A stretch of DNA of 64,000 bases, from NCBI RefSeq assembly GCF_038594605.1, contig NZ_JBCFZM010000004.1:124001-188000 (forward strand), in the 5' to 3' direction. Every line of letters starts with the position of its first letter. Positions within the stretch are counted from its first letter, which is position 1. This DNA is from Alteriqipengyuania bathyomarina_B. GTDB lineage: Bacteria > Pseudomonadota > Alphaproteobacteria > Sphingomonadales > Sphingomonadaceae. Below, piece by piece: positions 42,557 through 51,359 of this stretch. The translations under genes were made by a program, and so were the position numbers. The notes under the pieces were generated by a model. That model was not told where the DNA came from. It did not search any database and saw nothing but the letters and a program-made list of their open reading frames with translations.

Positions 42557-43582
42557 CTAGCCCTTCTTGAGGTGGCGGCGGCCCAGCAGTTCGGCGATCT
42601 GCACCGCGTTGAGCGCGGCACCCTTGCGCAGGTTGTCGGAGACGCACCACAGATTGAGGCCGTTCTCGACCGTCGCATCTTCGCGCACGCGGCTGATATA
42701 GGTCGCGCCGTCGCCCACGCATTCCACCGGGGTGATGTAACCTTCGTCCTCGCGCTTATCGACCAGCATCAGGCCCGGCGCCTCGCGCAGGATGTCCTGG
42801 GCTGCTTGCGCACTTAGCTCGCGCTCGAATTCGATGGTGACGGCCTCGGCATGGCCGACGAACACCGGCACCCGCACGCAGGTGGCGGTCAGCTTTACCT
42901 TGGGGTCGAGAATCTTCTTGGTCTCGACCACCATCTTCCATTCTTCCTTGGTCGATCCATCGTCGAGGAAGACATCGATATGCGGGATCACGTTGAAGGC
43001 GATCTGCTTGGTGAACTTGGCTGGCTCGACAGGATCGCCGACGAAGATCGCGCGGCTCTGCTGGAACAGCTCGTCCATGCCTTCCTTGCCCGCGCCGGAA
43101 ACCGACTGATAGGTCGAGACGACCACCCGCTTGATCCCCGCGGCATCGTGCAAGGGCTTGAGTGCAACGACCAGCTGCGCGGTCGAACAATTGGGGTTCG
43201 CGATGATGTTCTTCGCAGTATAGCCGTCGATCGCGTCGGGGTTCACCTCGGGCACGATCAGCGGCACGTCGGGGTCCATCCGGAAGTGCGAGGAATTGTC
43301 GATCACCACGCAGCCCGCCGCCGCCGCCTTGGGCGCATATTCCTTGGCGATGGAGCCGCCTGCGGAAAATAGCGCGATGTCCCACCCGGTGAAGTCGAAA
43401 TGCTCGAGGTTCTTGCACTTGAGCATCTTGCCGGTGTCGCCGAACTCGATCTCTGTGCCATGGCTGCGCGAGCTGGCCAGCGCCACGATCTCGTCGATCG
43501 GAAACTCGCGCTCCGCCAGCACCTGCATCATCTCGCGTCCGACATTGCCTGTCGCGCCGACTACGGCGACCTTGTAACCCAT
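42557..43582 (-). CDS. asd: Aspartate-semialdehyde dehydrogenase
   Basis: NADPH reduction of aspartyl phosphate on the way to lysine, threonine and methionine. 341 residues from ATG 43582 (MGYKVAVVGATGNVGREMMQVLAEREF). Seen: FSAGGSIAKEYAP, the active-site Cys in IIANPNCSTAQLV, VVSTYQSVSGAG, and PVFVGHAEAVTIEFE. Normal length. ATG 43585 is an alternative that adds one Met. Confidence 0.96.
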   Translation of the reverse strand: MGYKVAVVGATGNVGREMMQVLAEREFPIDEIVALASSRSHGTEIEFGDTGKMLKCKNLEHFDFTGWDIALFSAGGSIAKEYAPKAAAAGCVVIDNSSHFRMDPDVPLIVPEVNPDAIDGYTAKNIIANPNCSTAQLVVALKPLHDAAGIKRVVVSTYQSVSGAGKEGMDELFQQSRAIFVGDPVEPAKFTKQIAFNVIPHIDVFLDDGSTKEEWKMVVETKKILDPKVKLTATCVRVPVFVGHAEAVTIEFERELSAQAAQDILREAPGLMLVDKREDEGYITPVECVGDGATYISRVREDATVENGLNLWCVSDNLRKGAALNAVQIAELLGRRHLKKG

Positions 43583-43650
43583 CAATCACTCCTGTGCGTG
43601 CTGCACTGCCACATGGGGCCGAGCGGCGCACGTCGCAAGCGATTGTGGGC

Positions 43651-44838
43651 TCAAATCACCTCGAGCATGTGCAGCACCAGCACCGCCAACGCCCCGAGGG
43701 CGAGCACCGCGCCCGGCAGCGTGATCCACCGCTTGCCGACATTCTCCTTCACCGCGAGCGCGTTGAGCGTACCGAAGACGAGCAGAAAGACGACGCTGGC
43801 CCCGCTCACCAGCCCGTCCAGCCCGCCCATCACCGCCAGCGCCAGCGCGCCTGCCGCCAGTAGCAGCACCGCCCAGGACGGCGACCCTTCCGAGTTCTCG
43901 CGCCCCAGCGCGCCGGGCAAGCCACCATCCTGTGCCACCTCGCGCGCCAGCCGCGCCGAACTGAATAGCGTTGCGTTGATCGCGCTGGCGGTGGAAAGCG
44001 CCGCCGCTATGGTCACCGCGATCAGACCGGGCGTGCCGAGCGCCGCCTGCCCGGCCCGCGACAGCGCGACCTCGCCATCCTCGATCACCGCCTGCGTGCC
44101 CGTCAGCATCGGCACCGCCAACGCAACGAGGACATAGATTAGCGCCGCGCTGCCGATGGCGAGCGGCATGATCCGCCGCATCACCCGCTTGCGGTCCTTC
44201 ATCTCGTCGTAGTCGTAGGCGAGCAGTTCGAACCCCTCGTAAGCCATAAACACCGACGCCGCGCCGATCACAATACCGATCAGGCCGGGTTGCTGGGCGA
44301 TGGAGAGCTTCTCCGCCTCGAACTGCGCAAGACCGAATGCGGCAAGCGCGGCGAGGATGGCGAGCTTCACCACCACGATGGCGATTTCCACCCCCGCCGC
44401 CTGCCCTGCACCGCGCAGGTTGATGCCGGTCATCGCCAGGATCACCGCAGATGCCATCGCCGGCGGAAGCCACGATGGCCCGCCAATCGCCTGCCCCAGA
44501 TATGCGCCGAAGGTATAGGCATAGACCGCGCAGGTCAGCACATAACCAGCCAGCAAAACCCACGCCGACCCGCGGGCGAGGCCGGTGAACCCGAGATCGC
44601 GCAAGAAGGTGTAGATGCCGCCGGCCTCGTCCTTCTCCACCGTCAGCGCGGCAAGGCTGTGGCCGGTGGCATAGGCGACCAACCCGCCAAGCACGAAGCT
44701 GAGCGCGGCCCAGTGCCCGGCGCTAGAGATGACGACGCCAAGGGTAGAGAAAATCCCGCCGCCGACCATCCCACCGACCGCAATCGCCCATACGGCGGCT
44801 AGCCCGAGCTGCGCGTCGGCCGATGCCCTCCCGTTCAT
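43651..44838 (-). CDS. APC-family amino acid permease
   Basis: 395 residues with about eleven to twelve hydrophobic segments. Seen: GLAAVWAIAVGGMVGGGIFS at the first helix (the GGGIF substrate-binding break of APC transporters), YALYTFGA-like YTFGAYLGQAIGGPSWLP and AYEGFELLAYDYDEMKDRKR in the loop before helix 7. Shorter than the usual 450 residues. Inner membrane; substrate not predictable. Upstream of asd on the same strand, 68 bases before it. Confidence 0.9.
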   Translation of the reverse strand: MNGRASADAQLGLAAVWAIAVGGMVGGGIFSTLGVVISSAGHWAALSFVLGGLVAYATGHSLAALTVEKDEAGGIYTFLRDLGFTGLARGSAWVLLAGYVLTCAVYAYTFGAYLGQAIGGPSWLPPAMASAVILAMTGINLRGAGQAAGVEIAIVVVKLAILAALAAFGLAQFEAEKLSIAQQPGLIGIVIGAASVFMAYEGFELLAYDYDEMKDRKRVMRRIMPLAIGSAALIYVLVALAVPMLTGTQAVIEDGEVALSRAGQAALGTPGLIAVTIAAALSTASAINATLFSSARLAREVAQDGGLPGALGRENSEGSPSWAVLLLAAGALALAVMGGLDGLVSGASVVFLLVFGTLNALAVKENVGKRWITLPGAVLALGALAVLVLHMLEVI

Positions 44839-44845
44839 GCGGGTC

Positions 44846-47086
44846 TTACTCCGGCGGCGTTACCTCATGGCTTTCGAGGAAGCGGAAGATCGTGTTCCAC
44901 AGGTGCGGGCTGATGTTTTCGCCGGAAACGCGGTGCGTGTAGCCGGGGTAGAGCATCATCTCGAACGGCACGTTGCCTTCCTGCAGGACCGAGATCAGCT
45001 CGGACGAATTCTCGAACACCACGTTGTCGTCGGCCATGCCGTGGATCAGCAGCAGCGGATCGGTGATCTTCCTGGCGTCGGGGATCGCGCTCGCGGCTTC
45101 GTAGGCTTCGGGCACCACGTTGGGATCGCCCATGAAACGCTCGGTATAATGCGTGTCGTAGAGGCCCCAGCGCGTCACCGGCGCACCCGAGATACCTGCG
45201 GCATAGAGCCCCGGATCGGCCTGCAAACGCTTGAGCGTCATATAGCCGCCATAGGACCAGCCGTAAATCGCCAGCTTGTCCGGATCGACGAAGTCGAGCG
45301 TCTTGAGAAACTCCGCCCCCGCCTTCTGGTCGCGCACTTCGACGCCGCCCATCGCGTGGTAGATCGGCTGTTCGAACTCAACTCCGCGATTGGCCGAGCC
45401 GCGATTGTCCATCGCGAAATAGATGTAGCCCTTGTCGACGATGGCCTGCGCCAGCGCGCCCTTCCAGCCGCGGTCGACGATCTGCGGCCCGGGCCCGCCA
45501 TAGTGCATGATGAAAACGGGGTACTGCTTGCCCGGCTCCATTTCGGGCTTGAGCATCATGTAATGCAGCGGCGTGCCGTCCTCGGCCGGGATCGTTCCGT
45601 ATTCGGGCATTACGTGGCTGGCGAGATACGGGGCGTAGGGATGATCCGCGTCGAGCGCGTTTTGCTGCACCCAGGCGAGCCGCTCACCATTCGTATCGGC
45701 AAGATAGCTCTGGGTGGGCTGACCGGGCGAGGATCGGCTGATGAGCAGCGTCTGCGCGTCCTTGTCCATGCTTGCCGAGTGGGTGAAGCCGCGCTCGGTC
45801 AGGCGCGTGATCTCGCCGGGCGATGCCATGTTGAGGCGGTACACGTGCTGTTCTAGCACGCTGTCTTTCGTGCCGGTGAAGAACACATCGCCGGTGTTCT
45901 CGTTCACCCCGACCAGCTTGGTGACCACCCACTCGCCGCTGGTCAGTTGCACCGGCCCTTCGCGCGTGCGGCGGTAGAGGTGGCCGTAGCCGTCGCTCTC
46001 GGACCACCACAGCAGCGTTCCATCCTTCAGGAAGCGATAGTCGTCGCCAAGGTTGATCCAGTAATCCTCGATCGCCGCCTTTTCGGTCAGGATCACTTCG
46101 CTGCTGCCGGTGGCGGGATCGACCACGAGCAGTTCGAGCACGGTCTGCTCGCGGTTCTGCCGCTGCACGTAGAGAAATCCGTCATGCGCCCAGTCGACCC
46201 GGGCAAGGTAGATGTCCGGGTCCTGGCCGAGGTCGGCCTTGATGATATTGCCGCCGTCGGGGTCCATCACGAACAGCTCGACGCGGGCATTGTCGCTGCC
46301 TGCCACAGGGTAGCGCTGGTCGAACACCTTGGTGCCCGTTGCGCCGATCGCCGCGCGGGTGACGACGCCTACGGGTGCCTCGTCGGTCCGCTGGACCGCG
46401 ATCCGCGTATCGTCCGGGTTCCACCAGTACCCGTCCATCCGGGACATTTCTTCCTGCGCGACGAATTCCGCCTCGCCCCAGCGGATCAGTTCGCCTTCCT
46501 TGGGGGTGATCGGCTTCGCGTCCCCACCGACCGGGCCGACCCACAGCTGCCGGTCGCGCACGAAGGAAACGTAATTGCCCTCCTCGCTGAGCTTGGGGTT
46601 GAGCTCGCTCTCTTCGGTATCGGTGAGGCGCGTGACGGTGCCGTCCAGTTTCGCAAGGTAGAGATCGCCGTCGAGCGGGACGAGCACGCCCGAGCCATCG
46701 GAATTCCACTGATAGCTGATGATGCCGCGCAGGTTGCCGACCCGCGCACGTTCGCGCTGCATCTTTTCGTCTTCGGAGAGTTCGCGGCCCGAGCCGAGCT
46801 TCTCGCTGTCCACCAGCATGGTCCATTCGCCGCTCTCGCGGTCGTAGCCCCACAGGTCGTACCGCTCGCGCTCATCTTCGCGATTGCGCAACAGGGTGAG
46901 GTAGCGCCCGTCGGGCGAGAGCTTTGCCTGCCGCGGGCTCGGCCCGTCGAGGCTTGGGCTGGCGAACACGCGTTCGAAGGTGAGGTCGGCGCTCTGCGTG
47001 GTCTCGGTGGTCATATCCTCGCTTTCCTGCGCCGCGAGCGGGGTTGCAAGGGCCAGAATGGCGGCGGCAGCGAGCAGGTGGCGCAT
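44846..47086 (-). CDS. S9-family prolyl oligopeptidase (DPP IV-type)
   Basis: 746 residues. Signal peptide MRHLLAAAAILALATPLAA, so exported. The N-terminal two-thirds form a beta-propeller (DPPIV-type, e.g. YVSFVRDRQLWV, FVAQEEMSRMDGYWWNPD with the EE-type exopeptidase anchor). The C-terminal hydrolase has YGGPGPQIV, FAMDNRGSANRG, nucleophile GWSYGGYM, an Asp in HGMADDNVVF and the final His in YPGYTHRVSGE. Cleaves X-Pro dipeptides. Downstream of the rplS terminator. Confidence 0.95.
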   Translation of the reverse strand: MRHLLAAAAILALATPLAAQESEDMTTETTQSADLTFERVFASPSLDGPSPRQAKLSPDGRYLTLLRNREDERERYDLWGYDRESGEWTMLVDSEKLGSGRELSEDEKMQRERARVGNLRGIISYQWNSDGSGVLVPLDGDLYLAKLDGTVTRLTDTEESELNPKLSEEGNYVSFVRDRQLWVGPVGGDAKPITPKEGELIRWGEAEFVAQEEMSRMDGYWWNPDDTRIAVQRTDEAPVGVVTRAAIGATGTKVFDQRYPVAGSDNARVELFVMDPDGGNIIKADLGQDPDIYLARVDWAHDGFLYVQRQNREQTVLELLVVDPATGSSEVILTEKAAIEDYWINLGDDYRFLKDGTLLWWSESDGYGHLYRRTREGPVQLTSGEWVVTKLVGVNENTGDVFFTGTKDSVLEQHVYRLNMASPGEITRLTERGFTHSASMDKDAQTLLISRSSPGQPTQSYLADTNGERLAWVQQNALDADHPYAPYLASHVMPEYGTIPAEDGTPLHYMMLKPEMEPGKQYPVFIMHYGGPGPQIVDRGWKGALAQAIVDKGYIYFAMDNRGSANRGVEFEQPIYHAMGGVEVRDQKAGAEFLKTLDFVDPDKLAIYGWSYGGYMTLKRLQADPGLYAAGISGAPVTRWGLYDTHYTERFMGDPNVVPEAYEAASAIPDARKITDPLLLIHGMADDNVVFENSSELISVLQEGNVPFEMMLYPGYTHRVSGENISPHLWNTIFRFLESHEVTPPE

Positions 47087-47116
47087 TTGGTGGGCGATCC
47101 CTCGTAAACAGACAAA

Positions 47117-47155
47117 AGAAAAGGCGCCGCGGTTCTAGACCGCAGCGCCTTTTCG
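47117..47155 (-). terminator. Intrinsic terminator after rplS
   Basis: On the minus strand GGCGCTGCGGT-CTAGA-ACCGCGGCGCC, then TTTTCTTTT. Stem of 11 bp with one mismatch, 25 bases after the rplS stop. Clear rho-independent terminator. Confidence 0.92.
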
Positions 47156-47179
47156 TCAAACCAATGCTGGCAGAAAGCC

Positions 47180-47572
47180 TCAGTCGGCCTTCTGGCTCGG
47201 CGCTTCCTTGGCCGGGCGCGTGTCGCGACGTTCGGCGATACGCGCGCTCTTGCCGGTGCGGCCACGCAGATAATAGAGCTTCGCGCGACGCACGACGCCG
47301 CGGCGGACCACGGTCACGCTGTCGACAATCGGCGAGTAGAGCGGGAATACGCGCTCCACGCCTTCGCCGAAGCTCATCTTGCGCACGGTGAAGTTGGAAC
47401 CCATGCCGCGGTTCGAACGCGCGATCACGACGCCTTCGAAGTTCTGAATACGCTCGCGCGTACCTTCGACGACCTTCACGCCGACGCGCACGGTGTCGCC
47501 GGGGCGGAATTCCGGAATATCCTTGCCGAGATTTTCAATCGCTTCGGCTTCGAGTGTCTGGATCAGGTTCAT
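47180..47572 (-). CDS. rplS: 50S ribosomal protein L19
   Basis: 130 residues from ATG 47572: MNLIQTLEAEAIE, FRPGDTVRVGVKVVEGTRERIQNFEGVVIARSNRGMGSNFTVRKMSFGEGVERVFPLYSP, then VRRAKLYYLRGRTGKSARI. The short Lys/Ala tail is normal for the group. Starts 2 bases after the trmD stop and closes the operon; a strong terminator follows. Confidence 0.98.
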   Translation of the reverse strand: MNLIQTLEAEAIENLGKDIPEFRPGDTVRVGVKVVEGTRERIQNFEGVVIARSNRGMGSNFTVRKMSFGEGVERVFPLYSPIVDSVTVVRRGVVRRAKLYYLRGRTGKSARIAERRDTRPAKEAPSQKAD

Positions 47573-47574
47573 GC

Positions 47575-48411
47575 CTAATCGTCCTTCGTTTCTCGCTGCG
47601 CGCCAGAGGCAGACTGGACCGGAGCACCAGTGTGGCGCTCCCACAAATCCGGCCTGCGTAACCGTGTCATCTCTTCGCTTTGGGCTTTTCGCCACGCCGC
47701 GATCTTCGCATGATCCCCCGATCGCAGCACTTCGGGGATCGTGCGCCCTTCCCATTCCTGAGGTCGGGTGTAGTGCGGGTATTCCAGAAGGCCGTCCTCG
47801 AACGACTCTTCCGCCCCGCTTGAAGCCGCGCCCATTACTCCGGGAAGCAGCCGAATGCAAGCATCGAGTATGGCGATTGCCGCCGGTTCTCCGCCCGACA
47901 GGACGATGTCGGCGAGGCTGACTTCTTCGATCTCGGGGCGCGCCTCGAACAGCCGCTCATCGAAGCCTTCGAACCGCCCGCACAGGATGGTGACGCCGGG
48001 GCCTTCCGCGATTTCGCGGATACGCTCCTGCGTGATCGGCTTGCCGCGCGGGGTCATGGCGAGGACGGGGATTATGCCCGCTCGCCCTGAGCTTGTCGAA
48101 GGGCCGCCCCTCACTTCGTAGGTCTGATCCGGAGAAAAGGGCGATGCTTCGAGAGGCTCAGCAAGAGCGGGGCCGGGTGAGTGGATCGAATCTAACGCCG
48201 CCGCCAGCACATTGCACTTGAGCACCATGCCCGCCCCGCCCCCGGCAGGCGTATCGTCCACCGTGCGGTGCTTGTCGGTCGCGAAGTCGCGGATCTGCAC
48301 GGTATCGAGCGACCACGCCCCCTCGCGAAGCGCCCGCCCCGCAAGCGACACGCCGAGAGGACCGGGAAACATCTCCGGGTAGAGGGTCAAGACGGTGGCA
48401 GCAAAGGTCAT
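47575..48411 (-). CDS. trmD: tRNA (guanine-37-N1)-methyltransferase TrmD with an in-frame repeat insertion
   Basis: Methylates G37 next to the anticodon of tRNAs reading CNN codons. 278 residues from ATG 48411 (MTFAATVLTLYPEMFPGPLGVSLAGRALR). Seen: VDDTPAGGGAGMVLKC, AMTPRGKPITQERI, LCGRFEGFDERLFEA, and the trefoil-knot motif LSGGEPAAIAILDACIRLLPGVMG with LLEYPHYTRPQEWEGR. Between VLAAALDSI and IPVLAMTPRG about 31 residues (81-112) are extra; they are encoded by a 93-base palindromic repeat and include PSTSSGRAG. Length is otherwise normal. Coupled to rplS. Confidence 0.96.
   Translation of the reverse strand: MTFAATVLTLYPEMFPGPLGVSLAGRALREGAWSLDTVQIRDFATDKHRTVDDTPAGGGAGMVLKCNVLAAALDSIHSPGPALAEPLEASPFSPDQTYEVRGGPSTSSGRAGIIPVLAMTPRGKPITQERIREIAEGPGVTILCGRFEGFDERLFEARPEIEEVSLADIVLSGGEPAAIAILDACIRLLPGVMGAASSGAEESFEDGLLEYPHYTRPQEWEGRTIPEVLRSGDHAKIAAWRKAQSEEMTRLRRPDLWERHTGAPVQSASGAQRETKDD
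48078..48170. repeat. 93-bp palindromic repeat inserted in frame in trmD
   Basis: Ends CCGCTC...GAGCGG, inner arms CTTCGACAAGCTCAGG-type. It aligns end to end with the 94-base element at 53687-53780 in the same orientation. Length 93 is a multiple of three, so the trmD frame stays open. Confidence 0.9.
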
Positions 48412-48457
48412 CGCCGCCGCCAATAGATCAATGCGAACCGAAATTCAGCAGCAAAGC

Positions 48458-48805
48458 TCAGCAGCGCCGCGAATATCCCATATTGCCGTTGTCTAAGAAC
48501 AGGTAAACCAAATCGCGGTTGATGGGCTGGACCGTGAAGGACGATGCGCCCTCACCCGTGCCGAAGGTCAGCCGGTTGCCGTCGAGCGACCATGTGGACC
48601 TCCCGCCGGTCGGTGCAATGAGAGTTCCATCGGCGCGCATAACCAGCCGGTCGACATCACAGGAATCCCCATCGACCCACTCGCCAACGAAATAGTCCGC
48701 AGTGAAGGCATAGGGCGCTTCGCTGGCCTGCTCTATTTGCGCGCCCGCTGCGGTGGTCATCGAAAGAGACAGCGCAGCCATTGCAGAGTAGATCGGTTTT
48801 CTCAT
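48458..48805 (-). CDS. Small exported protein of unknown function
   Basis: 115 residues from ATG 48805 (MRKPIYSAMAALSLSMTTAAG). Signal peptide, then a beta-rich domain: FVGEWVDGDSCDVDRLVMRADGTLI, RSTWSLDGNRLTFGTGEG and a last Cys. The GEW...DG-T...W...G-L pattern resembles small periplasmic lipocalin-like proteins of DUF-type but no named family is certain. On the same strand as trmD but 47 bases upstream of it; part of the accessory stretch that separates rimM from trmD. Confidence 0.65.
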   Translation of the reverse strand: MRKPIYSAMAALSLSMTTAAGAQIEQASEAPYAFTADYFVGEWVDGDSCDVDRLVMRADGTLIAPTGGRSTWSLDGNRLTFGTGEGASSFTVQPINRDLVYLFLDNGNMGYSRRC

Positions 48806-49145
48806 TCCATAACCCCCTTCGAAACGCACGGGAAACCTATCGAACCCCCGCCGAGGGTCAAGCGAGCCATCGAACCGCGTGACAGGTTCCATTCGACACC
48901 AGAGTCACGGCAGGGATTTCTAAGATTGCTCTAGGTGTCGGCGCGACCGACGCAGCAAGCAGCCCACCGGGTCGGGAAAGACCGCGGGCTGTGGCTCGGG
49001 ATAATGGGGACAATGATCATTTTCGGGACCAGAGGAAAACAACAACCCGATAGATGAACCATGCGGAAGCCAGAACAACTGGCGCGATCATCAACAAAAA
49101 TACGACCGATGACCGAATCGACTTCGGTTTGATGGATCGGCCATA
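48806..49145. other. 340-base gap with no confident gene
   Basis: AT content is higher than in the flanks. On the minus strand an open frame follows directly after the TIGR04222 stop (same frame) and includes MIAPVVLASAWFIYRVVVFL ending at 49017, a single membrane-helix peptide of 24 residues from ATG 49091. It has no ribosome site of note and may be a remnant or a tiny membrane protein. Otherwise nothing recognised. Confidence 0.4.
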
Positions 49146-49976
49146 TCATCCCCCGCAACCGCCGCAGCCACCGCCGCCGCCGCAGCCCGATCCGCCATCA
49201 CCGCCGTCACCGGCCGCGGCACCGGCATCACCGCCGCTGCCATGGCGCATCGCGTGGAGCGGGTCGAACGGCGTACCCGCGAGAACGGCGGTGCCGAAGA
49301 TTGCGACGCCAAGCCCCATCTGATCGCGCGTCGGCGCGCGCCTCAGCCCGACATTCTCCTGCCGCGCATCCTTCAGTGCCCGCTCGCCCTCGCGCGTCCG
49401 GCGCAGCCCTGCGAGCAACCGCCAGGCGATGACGACCCCGCCCACCGCCATCAGCACCGCGAGGATGGCGACCGGCTCGCCAAGCGCATTGCCTGCCTGA
49501 AAGCGGTAGAGGCCCAGTAGAAGGATCAGCACCATCGGCACCACCGCGATCAGCCGGACCGGAAGGGCCTGGCCCGATCCGTTGAGCAGCCCCGCCTCGA
49601 CCAGCGTATCGCGATCAACGCGATAGCCATCGTCCACCGCGCGAACGAAGCTCTTCCAGCCGAAGGAATCGCCCAGCGACATCAGCCGCGTTTCCGCGCC
49701 ACCGCTTGCCACCTGCCGGTCGCGCACATGAAAGCGCTTGCCCTCCATCTCCAGCCGACCGGAGGCGAGCAGATCCGCCATGATCGCCTCGGCATAGCGG
49801 CTCTTCCCGCTCGCCAGCGCGGCATATTGCCCTGCGGTCCGGGGGATGCCGGGTTCGCCGACCGGACGCAGGAGCATCGGCACGATGAGCGCCAGCAGCC
49901 AGCCGACCACGATCAGCGCGCAATAGGCTAGCAGGAAATCGCCCGCATCATATTGCGACAAGCCCAGTTCCATCAT
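49146..49976 (-). CDS. TIGR04222 domain membrane protein with Gly/Cys-rich tail
   Basis: 276 residues. Three membrane segments (about 15-35, 150-165, 175-195), an intervening soluble domain with a winged-helix flavour (TAGQYAALASGKSRYAEAIMADLLASGRLEMEGKRF), and a C-terminal tail ending in repeated GCGGGGGCGGCGG. These are the marks of TIGR04222. Function unknown. Its start is ten bases from the end of the GRDP-like gene, so they form a pair. Confidence 0.82.
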   Translation of the reverse strand: MMELGLSQYDAGDFLLAYCALIVVGWLLALIVPMLLRPVGEPGIPRTAGQYAALASGKSRYAEAIMADLLASGRLEMEGKRFHVRDRQVASGGAETRLMSLGDSFGWKSFVRAVDDGYRVDRDTLVEAGLLNGSGQALPVRLIAVVPMVLILLLGLYRFQAGNALGEPVAILAVLMAVGGVVIAWRLLAGLRRTREGERALKDARQENVGLRRAPTRDQMGLGVAIFGTAVLAGTPFDPLHAMRHGSGGDAGAAAGDGGDGGSGCGGGGGCGGCGG

Positions 49977-49986
49977 GCGCCCCTTC

Positions 49987-50538
49987 TCACATGGCCGCCA
50001 TCAGCAGCAGCGCCGCGAATGCTACCGCGATCGCCCCGGCGAGACCATAGGCTTGGCGGCGCGGCAGGATGAAAACATCCGCCGGATTGACCCGCACGGC
50101 GCGCGGATCGACCACGAAGCGGCGATGGGCGCCCGGCCAGATGTCGTCAGGCGCCGCCTCGCCGAAATGCGCTTCGTAGCTGGCGAGCGTCTGTGCATAC
50201 TGATCGTAATAGCGCGTGCGCTCGGTCGTGCCGCCAGCCGTTGGCCCGTGGTGCAGAGCCTGGCGCAGGATGTCTGCGCAGAAACGGTCCCAGTAATCGC
50301 GGCTATAGGTCAGGTGAAGATGCCAGGCCTGATCGACCGCATCGGACGGGGTGACCTCGTGCCCAGCCTCACAGGCGAGCCAGCAGAAGCGCTTGTATTC
50401 GGTAAGCACGCGATCCGCGTAGGCAGGGTCCCAGCGGTTCTCCCTCGCCAGACGCTGGGCAAAAGTGAACGCGCAATGCGCCGGGCCGATCTCGTAGCTG
50501 TCGAGACGTTGCCAAAGATCGGTTTCGATCGCCCGCAT
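49987..50538 (-). CDS. Glycine-rich-domain-protein-like (GRDP-like) membrane protein
   Basis: 183 residues. Central segment EYKRFCWLACEAGHEVTPSDAVDQAWHLHLTYSRDYWDRFCADIL matches the GRDP-like domain first described in eukaryotic glycine-rich domain proteins. One C-terminal membrane helix (YGLAGAIAVAFAALLLMAAM). Function unknown. Forms a two-gene unit with TIGR04222 downstream; the two domains often occur together in bacteria. Confidence 0.72.
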   Translation of the reverse strand: MRAIETDLWQRLDSYEIGPAHCAFTFAQRLARENRWDPAYADRVLTEYKRFCWLACEAGHEVTPSDAVDQAWHLHLTYSRDYWDRFCADILRQALHHGPTAGGTTERTRYYDQYAQTLASYEAHFGEAAPDDIWPGAHRRFVVDPRAVRVNPADVFILPRRQAYGLAGAIAVAFAALLLMAAM

Positions 50539-50582
50539 ACCGCCCCTATCGCGGAGGCCGAGTGCTCACGCCAGAGTTGACC

Positions 50583-51293
50583 TCAGCATTTGACGAAAAC
50601 CACGCCATCGCCCTCTATCGTCGCACTGCCGATGGTAACGGGATCGTATTGCGCATCGGTTGCGGGCCGCAGGATCGCAAGGTCTTCGGGTCCGCGTGTT
50701 TCGATCGGCAGGTCGGCCAGCGGTTCGTCGAGGTCGATCCGCGGATAGTCATCGAAGATGAGCCGTGCGCTGTCGTCGTGGCGCGCGATATCGCCCTTGA
50801 GGATCGTGCCGGCCGGGGTCGACCTGATCCGAAAATCCGGGTCGCGGCAATCGGCATCGACGCCCTTTGCGACCCAATTGCCCTCGACATAGGCGCGGGT
50901 CAGCGCAACGCCCCCGGCGCGTGCCGGGTCGCGGTCGCGCGCGGGTGGCTCAGCCTGCGTTGCCTCCTGAACGATCAGGGTCCCCTGCCCCTGCATGCAG
51001 AAGCTCGCATCGGCAATCTCGCCCGTCACGCGAACGTAGTCGCCCGTGCCAAGCTCGGTATCCCGAAAGCTGAGCGCATAGGTTTCGCCGTTGGGTGTGC
51101 GCAAAAGCGGGCATTCCGCGCCATCTTCGATCCGGCCTTCGAGGGTGAGCAGGTTGGGCTCCCCTGCCGGTCGCGTACCGGCGGCGCTGGTGGAGCCATC
51201 CCCGGCATCGGTGGCGGGATCGGTCTCGCCTGCGCAGGCGGCAGCGGCCACCAGCGCGGCGACGAGAATTGCTGTGAATTTGCGTTCGCCCAT
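50583..51293 (-). CDS. Lipoprotein of unknown function
   Basis: 236 residues. Signal peptide MGERKFTAILVAALVAAAAC with lipobox AAAAC, then a Gly/Ala-rich linker. Two beta domains follow: LLTLEGRIEDGAECPLLRTPNGETYALSF...YVRVTGEIAD resembles an OB-like fold, and YVEGNWVAKGVDADCRDPDF a lipocalin-like GNW strand. Ends FVKC. No family named with confidence. Confidence 0.68.
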   Translation of the reverse strand: MGERKFTAILVAALVAAAACAGETDPATDAGDGSTSAAGTRPAGEPNLLTLEGRIEDGAECPLLRTPNGETYALSFRDTELGTGDYVRVTGEIADASFCMQGQGTLIVQEATQAEPPARDRDPARAGGVALTRAYVEGNWVAKGVDADCRDPDFRIRSTPAGTILKGDIARHDDSARLIFDDYPRIDLDEPLADLPIETRGPEDLAILRPATDAQYDPVTIGSATIEGDGVVFVKC

Positions 51294-51359
51294 GCGGGGG
51301 CAAAGACTGGCTGCGCATGGGGTTCCGAATTTAACAAGGTTCCGGAACGTGACTGCGCA

